Source: DYJK01 sp040755055
GTDB taxonomy: Bacteria; Bacteroidota; Ignavibacteria; Ignavibacteriales; Melioribacteraceae
DNA length: 64,000 nt
Assembly: GCA_040755055.1 (NCBI GenBank)
Contig: JBFMBS010000008.1
Coordinates: 62,001 to 126,000 of the forward strand
Direction of reading: 5' to 3'
Part shown: positions 42,203 through 51,325 of the stretch, piece after piece
Layout of the letters: each line of letters begins with the position of its first letter
Position numbering within the stretch: the first letter of the stretch is position 1
Translations under genes and position numbers: made by a program
Notes under the pieces: model-generated
Database searches by the model: none
What the model saw: only the letters and a program-made list of their open reading frames with translations
Told to the model about the DNA's origin: nothing

Positions 42203-43435
42203 TTATGTATGTAATTTTCTGTTTTTATAAATATTTAAAACTATTCCCAGCATAGTCATATTAACAAGCAAAGAACTTCCGCCAAAACTTAAAAACGGAA
42301 GGGGTAAACCGATAACCGGCGTTATGCCAACATTCATACCAATATTAATTGCAAAGTGTGAAAACAATAGACTAAGGATCCCTACAATTACCAAAACACT
42401 AAAACGGTCCTTTGCCAATGAAGACAAATTAAGCAAGCGGATAAAAATAATTAAGAATAAAACTAAAACAATAATACTTCCTATAAATCCGAATTCTTCC
42501 CCGATAACACAATAAATGAAATCCGTCCATTGTTCGGGAATAAAACGCAATTGTGTTTGATTCCCTTGAAGAAATCCTTTGCCAAATATTCCGCCCGAAC
42601 CGATAGCTAATTTTGCTTGCAAAGCGTTGTAGCCGGAGCCAAGAGGATCGGCAGATGGATCAAGAAACGATTCAATTCTCTTCTGCTGATGAGGCTTCAA
42701 TAATTTAAATGCATAATCAAAGAAAAAACTTGCACCAAGATTAAGTATGAAAACCGTTGCACTATTAAACAGATCGCGTTTGAAAAAGAAAAGTGCAACA
42801 GCTACAAGTACCATTGCCAATATGAAAACATGCAATCCTAAAAGTGATGCAAACGTAACGATGCCCGGTGATAACACAACAAATAAGCCGAACAAACTAA
42901 TTCCGCTCCAGTAAATCAATGAGATTGTTATTATCATAAATACAATAGCAGTTCCGGTATCAGGTTCTAACAAAATTAATAACACGGGTACAAAACCGAT
43001 TAGCAGTGCAAATCCTATATCTTTAATATTATTTATATCACGGTTCTTGTAAGTTAACCAGTAAGATAGGGCAAGTATTGTTCCCAGTTTAGCAATTTCA
43101 GAGGGTTGGAATCCGCCGAAAGGTCCAAGACTTAACCAGCTTTTTGAGCCGTAAACTGTTTTGCCTATTACAAGGACAGCTATTAACAATAATAACGAGA
43201 CAAGATAAGTAGGTATTGCAAAAATTTGGAATGTTCTCTGGGGTAATGAATAAACAATTATGAAAACAAAAACTGCAATTATTGCCGATACTAACTGCTT
43301 ATTAAAATTGCCGCTTGCATATGGATGATTAACAGTTGCGCTGTAAATTGCCAACAAACCAATAATGGTTAAAGCTATCGCCGGTAAAAAAATTGCGAGA
43401 TCAAACCTATCTTGTAGTTTGTAATTAATCTGCAC
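42203..43435 (-). CDS. rodA: Rod-shape SEDS glycosyltransferase RodA
   Basis: A 410-residue inner-membrane SEDS peptidoglycan polymerase with about ten membrane helices. Motifs: YGSKSWLSLGPFGGFQPSE, the LEPDTGTA loop and the ending PVIGLPLPFLSFGGSSLL. It polymerises glycan strands in partnership with the transpeptidase PBP2, whose gene precedes it. The start is GTG 43435, with GGAG just upstream, overlapping the mrdA stop by 11 bases. Confidence 0.95.
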   Translation of the reverse strand: MQINYKLQDRFDLAIFLPAIALTIIGLLAIYSATVNHPYASGNFNKQLVSAIIAVFVFIIVYSLPQRTFQIFAIPTYLVSLLLLIAVLVIGKTVYGSKSWLSLGPFGGFQPSEIAKLGTILALSYWLTYKNRDINNIKDIGFALLIGFVPVLLILLEPDTGTAIVFMIITISLIYWSGISLFGLFVVLSPGIVTFASLLGLHVFILAMVLVAVALFFFKRDLFNSATVFILNLGASFFFDYAFKLLKPHQQKRIESFLDPSADPLGSGYNALQAKLAIGSGGIFGKGFLQGNQTQLRFIPEQWTDFIYCVIGEEFGFIGSIIVLVLFLIIFIRLLNLSSLAKDRFSVLVIVGILSLLFSHFAINIGMNVGITPVIGLPLPFLSFGGSSLLVNMTMLGIVLNIYKNRKLHT

Positions 43436-45242
43436 TTTTCGCTCCGCCTAAATTATTTGCAGCAAGGTTAGCAGATTCTTGTTTTGGTTTCTCTTTTTGC
43501 AGATAAGCTTTGATAACATCTCTTGCAATAGGGGCAGCATTAACACTACCGAAACCGGCGTTTTCAACTATCACCGCAATTGCAATCTTAGGATTATCAT
43601 ATGGTGCAAACCCTATAAATACAGCGTGATCATCACCATGCGGATTTTGTGCGGTACCGGTTTTGCCGGCAATTGCAATATCAGGCAAACGAATATTGCC
43701 GGCAGTACCGGCACGATTTACTACCCGGTACATTGCCTCTCTTACTACATCAAATGATTTTTTGCTAACACCGATATTGTAAGAACGCGGTTCAACTTCT
43801 GTATATTTTCCAGTTGAGGTTTCAACATACCCTTTTAAAAAGTGAGGTTTAGCCGACCGGCCGTAATTAGCAAATAAAGCCGCATACTGCGCTAACTGTA
43901 TCGGTGTAACACTTAACTCGCCTTGACCGATTCCTAAACTTACCAAAATACCTTTCGGCCATCTATTCAGTCCGAAAGCCCTATCATAATATTTTCTAGT
44001 AGGCAGAATCCCCGGGGCTTCTTCGCTTATATCGAGACCGGTTTTATGACCGAAGCCAAGTTTGGCTCCGTATGAAGACCACCTATCTAGTCCAATCTTT
44101 AACGCAAGCTGATAGAAATATGTATTGCAAGATTTTTCGATAGCAGTTTTAAGATCAACTGTACCATGTACGTGGAGACATTTGAAAAAGCGGTCGCCAA
44201 ATTGGAAGCCGCCGCCGCAATGAACGCGATAGCTCGAATCGATAATTCCTTCTTCAAGAGCTGCAAGAGCAGATACCATCTTGAATGTTGAACCGGGTGA
44301 GTAAATAGACATAGTGGCACGGTTAAACATCGGTTTGTTTTCATCAACATTAAGCTTCGTCCAAATTTCGTTTGATGTAACTGAAGCAAAATCGGCAAGG
44401 TTGTATTCAGGTGCGCTAACAAATGCAATCACCTCACCCGTTGATGGTTCGAGCGCTACCAAAGCACCGCGTTTATCTTTGAAAGCTTCTTCGGCAATTT
44501 GTTGTGCATCTTTATCAATCGTTAAGATAAGATCGTATCCTTTAGTTGCATTCTTATCTTCGTCACCATCTTTGTATCTGCCGATAGTTTTTTGATGTGA
44601 ATCAACCAGGACATATTTAATTCCCTTTTCACCTCTCAGGATATCTTCATAAGTTTTTTCGATTCCGCTGAAACCAATTTCGTCGCCCATCATATATTCA
44701 TCTTTGCGTCTTTGAAGAAGAGCTAAAGAAATTTCTTTTGTATAGCCGAACATATGAGAACCCATAACTCCGAATGAATAGTCCCGTTGTGTTTCAATCA
44801 CATAATCAACTCCTTTCAACTTAGCAGAATTTTCCTCGTACCAGGCAATCACTCTAAAATCAACGTCTTTTGCTATTCTCCTGGGAATGTATTTGGAATA
44901 ATTTTCATTCTGTTTGAGAATTTTATTTATATAACCTTTTTCTACGCCGATAATTGCTTCGAGATATGGCGTGAGTTTCTTATCATAATCTGCCGGTGTA
45001 ATTCTTAAAGTAAAAGAGGGTTTGTTGCCTACTAATACTTCGTTATTCCGGTCAAAGAAAACTCCACGCGGTGCGGTTTGATAAATTGGCTTTACACTAT
45101 TTTCATCTGCTTTTTCAGAATAGGTCGGCTGATCGATAACTTGCATACTAAACTGCTGCATCACAATAACCGCAAAGAAAATAGTGATTATCAAAAAGAC
45201 TAATCTTTTTCTAAAAATTGAACCGAAATTTGTATCGTTCAT
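43425..45242 (-). CDS. mrdA: Penicillin-binding protein 2 (rod-elongation transpeptidase)
   Basis: A 605-residue class B PBP: one N-terminal membrane helix (LVFLIITIFFAVIVM), a dimerisation/pedestal domain, and a transpeptidase domain with SPGSTFK (nucleophile Ser, SxxK), SCN and KTGTAQ. It cross-links peptidoglycan during elongation with RodA. The C-terminal tail after residue about 580 is charged and Ala/Asn-rich. Overlaps mreD by 4 bases (ATGA) upstream and rodA downstream. Confidence 0.95.
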   Translation of the reverse strand: MNDTNFGSIFRKRLVFLIITIFFAVIVMQQFSMQVIDQPTYSEKADENSVKPIYQTAPRGVFFDRNNEVLVGNKPSFTLRITPADYDKKLTPYLEAIIGVEKGYINKILKQNENYSKYIPRRIAKDVDFRVIAWYEENSAKLKGVDYVIETQRDYSFGVMGSHMFGYTKEISLALLQRRKDEYMMGDEIGFSGIEKTYEDILRGEKGIKYVLVDSHQKTIGRYKDGDEDKNATKGYDLILTIDKDAQQIAEEAFKDKRGALVALEPSTGEVIAFVSAPEYNLADFASVTSNEIWTKLNVDENKPMFNRATMSIYSPGSTFKMVSALAALEEGIIDSSYRVHCGGGFQFGDRFFKCLHVHGTVDLKTAIEKSCNTYFYQLALKIGLDRWSSYGAKLGFGHKTGLDISEEAPGILPTRKYYDRAFGLNRWPKGILVSLGIGQGELSVTPIQLAQYAALFANYGRSAKPHFLKGYVETSTGKYTEVEPRSYNIGVSKKSFDVVREAMYRVVNRAGTAGNIRLPDIAIAGKTGTAQNPHGDDHAVFIGFAPYDNPKIAIAVIVENAGFGSVNAAPIARDVIKAYLQKEKPKQESANLAANNLGGAKSAD

Positions 45243-45727
45243 TCGATTCCCTTCTTCGGATTAAAAATTACAATTGGGATCCCAAAAAGCGCCGTATAAA
45301 TTCCCGGCAAAATTCCATCTTCTATTATCAAAAGAATAAATCCGACATCAGAATTTGCATTAGAAATTGAAGAATACAAAAATGAATTTATAGTACCGCA
45401 AATAAATAATATAACAACAAAAAAATATGACGCAGTGTTTATATCAAGTTTATTTTCGTTATAGAAATACCCGGCAATAAAGGTTGCTATTGTAAACGAG
45501 AGCATAAATGCACCGATCAAACCGCCGGAAATTAAATCAAGAATAAAACCTAATATAAAACCGTTTATCATGCCGAATATTTGACCATACATCAACGTAA
45601 AAAATATTAACATGACAAGAATAAGATTAGGTGCAATGTTATTAATTGAGATTAAAGGAACAACAGCAAGCTGTAATAATGCAAGAGGTATGAAAAATAG
45701 AGCCGGTTTAAAATAATTTAATATCAT
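45239..45727 (-). CDS. mreD: Rod shape-determining protein MreD
   Basis: A 162-residue protein, almost entirely membrane-embedded (five to six helices, for example NLILVMLIFFTLMYG, GFILGFILDLISGGLIGAFML). The GFILGFILDLxSG pattern is typical of MreD. It links MreC and the cell-wall enzymes to the MreB filament. Shares single-base junctions with its neighbours in the mreBCD operon. Confidence 0.92.
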   Translation of the reverse strand: MILNYFKPALFFIPLALLQLAVVPLISINNIAPNLILVMLIFFTLMYGQIFGMINGFILGFILDLISGGLIGAFMLSFTIATFIAGYFYNENKLDINTASYFFVVILFICGTINSFLYSSISNANSDVGFILLIIEDGILPGIYTALFGIPIVIFNPKKGIE

Positions 45728-46554
45728 TATTTCATCAAATTCATTTCAAGTTTATTAATTTCTTTACTGGTAACCAGCATCATAATAAATAAATTATCAA
45801 CAGAATAAATATCGGCATAGGGTGTAATGGAAATGGAATGTAATAACCCTAAAGAAATTGTTTCCCTTTTGGAGACTGTACCGACCGGTATGCCGGGTGG
45901 GAAAAGAGAACTAAAATCCGAAGTGACTACTGCATCGCCGACACGAACGTTATAAGTAGTTGGAATATTTTTTATTATTAATTCGCTCCCATTCCAGCTT
46001 AATACACCATCTACTTTGATGTTCTGTATTGTAACCGCAATATTGAGATTACTATTATAAAGTGTCTTTACTACAGAAAATTGATCGGACGTTTCCGTTA
46101 TAATTCCAATCAATCCCTTTTCATTTAGAACCGGCATACCTACTTTTAAGCCGCTCGAGATACCTCGATTAATAATAAAATTGCCTTGTACTTTATTCAC
46201 AAGTTTTGAAACTACGTCGGCATAAATTAACGGGTAAGATGCAGTATCCCTAAACGAAAGAAGTGTGCGGAGACTTTCATTTTCAATCTTGTAATTTCTT
46301 AAGCGGTTTACTTCCAGCATAAGATTAGCATTCTCCCTTCTCAATTCATCCGTTGATGGTTCACCATGAAAAATTGAAGACAAAGAATTGACCGCTTCAC
46401 TAAAGATAGCAAAACTTCCCAGTGCAAAAGTTCTTATTCTTTTTACTTGCGGTTTTTCGTTACTTGATAATACAGATAAGCTTACAATAATTAATAAAAC
46501 TAAAAGGAAATATTCTTTGAACTGTGATATAAAACGTGTTATAAATTTTATCAT
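45727..46554 (-). CDS. mreC: Rod shape-determining protein MreC
   Basis: A 275-residue protein with one N-terminal membrane helix, a coiled coil (about 65-100: ELRRENANLMLEVNRLRNYKIENESLRTLL in pieces) and a double beta-barrel periplasmic domain (VNKVQGNFIINRGISSGLKVGMPVLNEKGLIG in pieces). It scaffolds PBP2/RodA in the periplasm. Its start overlaps the mreB stop by one base. Confidence 0.94.
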   Translation of the reverse strand: MIKFITRFISQFKEYFLLVLLIIVSLSVLSSNEKPQVKRIRTFALGSFAIFSEAVNSLSSIFHGEPSTDELRRENANLMLEVNRLRNYKIENESLRTLLSFRDTASYPLIYADVVSKLVNKVQGNFIINRGISSGLKVGMPVLNEKGLIGIITETSDQFSVVKTLYNSNLNIAVTIQNIKVDGVLSWNGSELIIKNIPTTYNVRVGDAVVTSDFSSLFPPGIPVGTVSKRETISLGLLHSISITPYADIYSVDNLFIMMLVTSKEINKLEMNLMK

Positions 46555-47579
46555 TAGTAAGTTCTTTTACGTATAAACACCTTTGAATATTTGTTTAAGT
46601 TATCAATTGATTTACCGGCACCTCGCACAACAGCGGTTAACGGATCATCCGCTACGTGAACCGGAAGATTCGTTTCCATCCTGATTCTTTCATCGAGTCC
46701 TTTTAACAGTGCACCGCCGCCGGTAAGCATAACACCTCTGTCCAGTATATCTGCAGATAATTCCGGCGGAGTTCTTTCTAATGTCTGCTTAACTGCTTCA
46801 ACTATTTGAGAAATATTCTCGTTGAGCGCTTCGCGGATTTCGACAGAGCTTACTTCTGCCGTTTTAGGAATGCCGCCAACCAAATCCCTACCTTTTACCT
46901 GAATAGTAACTTCTTCTTTAAGAGGTACTGCTGAACCGACTTCACATTTAATTGCCTCGGCAGTTCTTTCACCGATTAACAAATTGTAATTCTTTTTGAA
47001 GAACTGCATAATAGCATTATTCATTTCATCACCGGCAATACGGATAGATTCTTCATTTACTATCCCGGCTAAAGCGATAACAGCAATTTCTGTCGTACCG
47101 CCTCCGATATCTATTATCATATTACCGACGGGAGCTTCAACATCAACACCAATACCAATAGCCGCAGCCATCGGTTCTGCAATTAGATGAACTTCTTTTG
47201 CGCCGGCATGTTCTGCTGCATCGCGCACAGCACGTTTTTCTACTTCAGTTACTCCGCTCGGCACCGCAATAACAATTCTCTTGCTGGCAATAGAGTTTGG
47301 CGAAACTTGTTTTATAAATGCCCTAATCATTCCTTCGGCAATTTCAAAATCGGCTATCACGCCATCGCGCATCGGACGGGTAACGCGGATTTCACGATGT
47401 TCCCTTCCTTGCATTTCTTTTGCTTTATTTCCAAGTTCAATTATTCGTTTTGAATTCCGGTCAAAAGCAACTATCGAAGGCTCATTTAACACAATGCCTT
47501 TACCTTTGATATATATTAATGTATTTGCAGTGCCAAGATCAATTGCAATGTCCGTAGCAAATAAATCGAAAAATCCCAT
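46554..47579 (-). CDS. mreB: Rod shape-determining protein MreB (actin-like)
   Basis: A 341-residue bacterial actin that forms membrane-associated filaments directing side-wall growth. Clear motifs: IDLGTANTLIYIKG (phosphate 1), SEPS-like LNEPSIVA, IDIGGGTTEIAVIAL (phosphate 2) and LTGGGALLKGLD (adenosine). Length is standard. It begins the mreBCD-mrdA-rodA-pyrF run, 8 bases after purH. Confidence 0.97.
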   Translation of the reverse strand: MGFFDLFATDIAIDLGTANTLIYIKGKGIVLNEPSIVAFDRNSKRIIELGNKAKEMQGREHREIRVTRPMRDGVIADFEIAEGMIRAFIKQVSPNSIASKRIVIAVPSGVTEVEKRAVRDAAEHAGAKEVHLIAEPMAAAIGIGVDVEAPVGNMIIDIGGGTTEIAVIALAGIVNEESIRIAGDEMNNAIMQFFKKNYNLLIGERTAEAIKCEVGSAVPLKEEVTIQVKGRDLVGGIPKTAEVSSVEIREALNENISQIVEAVKQTLERTPPELSADILDRGVMLTGGGALLKGLDERIRMETNLPVHVADDPLTAVVRGAGKSIDNLNKYSKVFIRKRTY

Positions 47580-47587
47580 GTTACCTC

Positions 47588-49108
47588 TTAATGTTTAAAA
47601 TTTCTGATCCCCGTAAAGATCATTGAAATATTGTTATCGTTAGCTGCTTTAATAACTTCATCATCACGCACAGAACCACCGGGCTGAATAACAGCGGTGA
47701 CACCGTGTGAAATAATTTCCAAAAGACCATCGGCGAACGGAAAGTATGCATCGGAAGCGGCGACCGCACCTTTAAGATCATGCCCGAATTGTTTTGCCTT
47801 TTCTGCTGCTATTTTAGCCGAATCCAAACGAGACATTTGTCCGGCACCTACCCCAACAGTTTTTAAGTCTTTTACATAAACAATAGCGTTCGACTTTGTA
47901 TGTTTACAAATAACCCAGGCAAATTTCAAATTCTCAATCTCTTCTTCGGTACACTTTCTATCGGTAATGTAATTTAATACTGTGTCACCCAGTCTTGAGT
48001 TATCCTTTTCTTGAACAAGTAATCCACCGGGAATATCTTTGATTGAAAGTTGTGCCGGGTCAAGTTCTTTTTTGATTTTTACCAATCTCCGGTTCTTCTT
48101 CGTCATAAGGATTTGCAGCGCTTTTTCAGAATATGATGGCGCGCAGATAATTTCTAAAAATATCTCGTTCAGTTTTTGTGCTGTCGGTTCATCAACTTCA
48201 ACGTTAAAAGCTACTATGCCGCCGAATGCAGAAACCGGGTCGCAGCTTAATGCCCGTTCGTAAGCTTCGAGGATGTTATTACCGATAGCAGCACCGCAAG
48301 GATTCGTGTGCTTGATTATTGCACAAGCATTTTTATTTAGATCATTTACCAATTCAACCGCTGCCGTAAGATCGACAATATTATTGTACGAAAGTTCCTT
48401 GCCGTGAAGTATTTCAAAATAATCTTCAAAATCACCAAACAGAAAAGCTTTTTGATGGGGATTTTCGCCGTAACGCAGATCGAACGATGACTTGTAGTTT
48501 AACCTGATATGCGTTTTAGGATGGTTAAATTCCATCTCGAAAAAATTTGCAATTAATGTATCATAAAAAGATGTATATGAAAAAGCATCGTATGCAAGTC
48601 TTCTGCGTGTTTCAATGCTTACGGTTCCTTGTTTTAATTCTTCCAAAAATTTATCGTATTGGTCCGGGTTAGTAAGAATAGATACATGTTCGTAATTTTT
48701 TGCCGATGCACGGATTAAACTTGGACCGCCGATATCAATATTTTCAATCTTCTCATCCAAATTAATATCTGTGCGATTAACAACTTGAGGGAAGGGATAA
48801 AGATTAACACAAACTATATCTATCTGAAGAATATTATTTTCTTCGGCTTGTTTGATATCGGTTCGATTATTGCGCCGCATCAAAATTCCGCCAAAAATTT
48901 TAGGATTTAATGTTTTAACTCTCCCGGAAAAAATTTCGGGAAACGATGTAAAGTTGCTTATTTCTATACAATCACATTTATTTTCAACAAGCAGCTTAGC
49001 AGTGTTGCCGGTTGCTAATATCTGATAATTAAGATTGTTAAGTTCTCTGGCAAATTCAATTATATTTCTTTTATCTGAAACACTTATTAAGGCAAGTTTT
49101 TTCAACAA
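47588..49108 (-). CDS. purH: Bifunctional AICAR transformylase/IMP cyclohydrolase
   Basis: A 506-residue enzyme for the last two steps of IMP synthesis. The N-terminal MGS-like cyclohydrolase domain (ALISVSDKRNIIEFARELN to about 190) is followed by the AICAR transformylase domain with DLRYGENPHQKAFL, the KH pair in ACAIIKHTNPCGAA and the C-terminal FPFADGLLEIISHGVTAVIQPGGS. Co-directional with purN (14 bases upstream) and mreB. Confidence 0.96.
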   Translation of the reverse strand: MLKKLALISVSDKRNIIEFARELNNLNYQILATGNTAKLLVENKCDCIEISNFTSFPEIFSGRVKTLNPKIFGGILMRRNNRTDIKQAEENNILQIDIVCVNLYPFPQVVNRTDINLDEKIENIDIGGPSLIRASAKNYEHVSILTNPDQYDKFLEELKQGTVSIETRRRLAYDAFSYTSFYDTLIANFFEMEFNHPKTHIRLNYKSSFDLRYGENPHQKAFLFGDFEDYFEILHGKELSYNNIVDLTAAVELVNDLNKNACAIIKHTNPCGAAIGNNILEAYERALSCDPVSAFGGIVAFNVEVDEPTAQKLNEIFLEIICAPSYSEKALQILMTKKNRRLVKIKKELDPAQLSIKDIPGGLLVQEKDNSRLGDTVLNYITDRKCTEEEIENLKFAWVICKHTKSNAIVYVKDLKTVGVGAGQMSRLDSAKIAAEKAKQFGHDLKGAVAASDAYFPFADGLLEIISHGVTAVIQPGGSVRDDEVIKAANDNNISMIFTGIRNFKH

Positions 49109-49122
49109 AATCTCCGTCCGCT

Positions 49123-49734
49123 TTAATCGAGAATAATCACTTTATCATTCTCAATTTTTATTTTATTATCAGCAAATTTTTCTACAACGAATGGTAAAAT
49201 TTCATGTTCAATTTTCAATACTCTACTTGCAATTTCTTCTGCGTCCCCGGCATCAGAGATATCAACTTTCTTCTGAAGTATAATTTTCCCGTTATCGTAA
49301 ATTTTATCTACAAAATGAACAGTAGCACCTGATTCTTTAGCATGCGAGTCAAAAACCGCTTTATGAACATTTAACCCATACATTCCTTTACCGCCAAATG
49401 AAGGAAGTAATGCCGGGTGAATATTGATTATCCTATTTTCAAATGCATCAACAAACTGATCGGGAATTTTCTTTAAGAATCCCGCTAACAAAATAAAATT
49501 CACCGAAAGAGCTTTTAATTTTTCGATCAAAAAATTGTAATCGACAAATTCATTTTGATTTTTATTCCCGACAAAAAAAACCGGCATATTTTTTTCTTTA
49601 GCAAAACTTACAGCAAGGCAATCGGTTCTATCGCTTACAACTGCGCAAAATTTAATTTTTTCTTTTGAAGCTTTATTGTAAACAGTTTTAAAATTAGATC
49701 CTCTGCCCGAAACAAAAACAGCAATATTTAACAT
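49123..49734 (-). CDS. purN: Phosphoribosylglycinamide formyltransferase
   Basis: A 203-residue enzyme that transfers the formyl group of 10-formyl-THF to GAR. It begins IAVFVSGRGSNFKTV, then shows LAGFLKKIPDQFVDAFENRIINIHPALLP (catalytic N and H, in pieces here) and the Asp in VHFVDKIYDNGKIILQ. The residue before the purH unit shows that purine genes are linked to the cell-shape operon in this genome. Confidence 0.95.
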   Translation of the reverse strand: MLNIAVFVSGRGSNFKTVYNKASKEKIKFCAVVSDRTDCLAVSFAKEKNMPVFFVGNKNQNEFVDYNFLIEKLKALSVNFILLAGFLKKIPDQFVDAFENRIINIHPALLPSFGGKGMYGLNVHKAVFDSHAKESGATVHFVDKIYDNGKIILQKKVDISDAGDAEEIASRVLKIEHEILPFVVEKFADNKIKIENDKVIILD

Positions 49735-49828
49735 ATTTATTCAATTTTGCGCAAAAAATTATCGAAATGGCTATCAATAATCAATTAAAACAGCGTGAAT
49801 TCACAAAAATTTGACTACTTGCCGCCGG

Positions 49829-51325
49829 TTATTTATTCCCGATTTGCCTTTTAAAGTTCTCAATTAGGGATTGTAAAAAATCTTTATACTCGTAACTATT
49901 TTCATCCTCTGCTTCTTCAAGGTACTCTTTTGCTTCTTCATAACGACCTAACATGTATTCGGATTGCGCCAATAATAAAAATGATTGCGGTATCAGCCAT
50001 TTATCGATACCGGGCTCCCTATCAATATTTTGTTTAAGTGCGGTTACGGCTTCGTCATATTTCTTTAGATGGAATGCTGCTTCTCCAAGAAAAGTATTAA
50101 CCATCATTCCTTGATTGTCATTCAAATCGACCGATTGAAGTGCAGACAAACTATCATAAGCGGTTTTGTATCTTCCCGAATCTAGGTAGTTTTTAATTTT
50201 TATTAACTTCAAATCGATTGGAGTAATTTCAGTTTGAGTATAAAGCTCGCTTTTTTCTTTTGCGTACGAGTCTTCAAAAATATCTTGATTGCCGCCTCTT
50301 GCAAGCGTCAGGTACTTTTCATATTCAATTTCATTATCTAAGAATCGATAGCTTATCGCCGTATAATATGATGCTATTCCGGTTAGGTCCAGTTCACGCG
50401 ATGTATCAAGAAATTTTTCAAACTGCCGGATAGCCGAATTGAATTGATTTTTCTTAAAAAATATTTCCCCTTTTCTGAAATGTGCAAGGGCTGTTATCTG
50501 CGGAATTTTTCTATTATCAAGACGCAGTACGGTATTCAGAACATCATTTGCCTGATCAAGCTTTTTATCTTTAATTAAAGAAACCGCATACTGGTAATGG
50601 AACAAAGTATTTTGAGGGTACTTTGCAATTATTGCTCTCGAATAAATATACGAGCTGTCATAATCGGCGAGATAATCGGTGTAAATTTTGGAAAGGTGAA
50701 AACCGGCTTCGGTTTTTTCAGTCCCTTTAGTGTAAGCTTTTTTAATAAACTTTAAGCCGCGTTCTTTATCGGAAGGTAACCCGGTCAAATTAACCGCCCA
50801 CTTGAGGAAGTCCGGTACAAAGCTCATCGCATAATCAAACAGACCCAAACCCAGATAAGCATTATAAAATTTTGGATTGAGTTCGAGTGTTTTTTCAAAA
50901 TGTTGAACTGCTTTCTTGCTTGCCCAGAATGCATCAACGGAAGCATCGTTTGTTGCATGGACCATTGCCTTATACGATTCTAAGTTTCCGGCAATATATT
51001 CCAGTCTGTAATCTTTTGGTTCCTTTTCTAAAAATTTTTCAATTTTTTCATCTGCAATTTCTTCAAACTTTAAAAAAACCTGGTACTCTCCTGGGTCTCT
51101 TGTTCCAAGATAAAGCCAAAAATGAAGCTGCGCTATATGATAATACCCGTAAGGATGATCCGGGTATTTATCAATAATTTTGTTGAAAATTTTTTCTGCA
51201 GCATCCATCTCCATGTTGTATGCTTTGTTCATTCCTTGTTGAACTAAAGATTGGAGGTCTTGTGCCGGAAGGTAATTTGCAATCAATAAAAAAAGAACGA
51301 ACAGAAAATTTTTTGAGGTTTTCAA
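49829..51325 (-). CDS. Exported TPR-repeat protein
   Basis: A 498-residue protein with a signal peptide (MKTSKNFLFVLFLLIANYLPAQ) and about ten tetratricopeptide-like helical hairpins (AAEKIFNKIIDKYPDHPYGYYHIAQ, HFEKTLELNPKFYNAYLGLGL, AVTALKQNIDREPGIDKW, YEEAKEYLEEAED). No enzyme motif; probably a periplasmic scaffold. The start is TTG 51325, overlapping the pyrG stop as TTGA and preceded by GAGGAAA, so translation is coupled to pyrG. Confidence 0.82.
   Translation of the reverse strand: MKTSKNFLFVLFLLIANYLPAQDLQSLVQQGMNKAYNMEMDAAEKIFNKIIDKYPDHPYGYYHIAQLHFWLYLGTRDPGEYQVFLKFEEIADEKIEKFLEKEPKDYRLEYIAGNLESYKAMVHATNDASVDAFWASKKAVQHFEKTLELNPKFYNAYLGLGLFDYAMSFVPDFLKWAVNLTGLPSDKERGLKFIKKAYTKGTEKTEAGFHLSKIYTDYLADYDSSYIYSRAIIAKYPQNTLFHYQYAVSLIKDKKLDQANDVLNTVLRLDNRKIPQITALAHFRKGEIFFKKNQFNSAIRQFEKFLDTSRELDLTGIASYYTAISYRFLDNEIEYEKYLTLARGGNQDIFEDSYAKEKSELYTQTEITPIDLKLIKIKNYLDSGRYKTAYDSLSALQSVDLNDNQGMMVNTFLGEAAFHLKKYDEAVTALKQNIDREPGIDKWLIPQSFLLLAQSEYMLGRYEEAKEYLEEAEDENSYEYKDFLQSLIENFKRQIGNK

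Noticed and set aside
44314..44595. Antisense frame within mrdA
   Set aside because: Shadow of the PBP2 gene, with no independent support.
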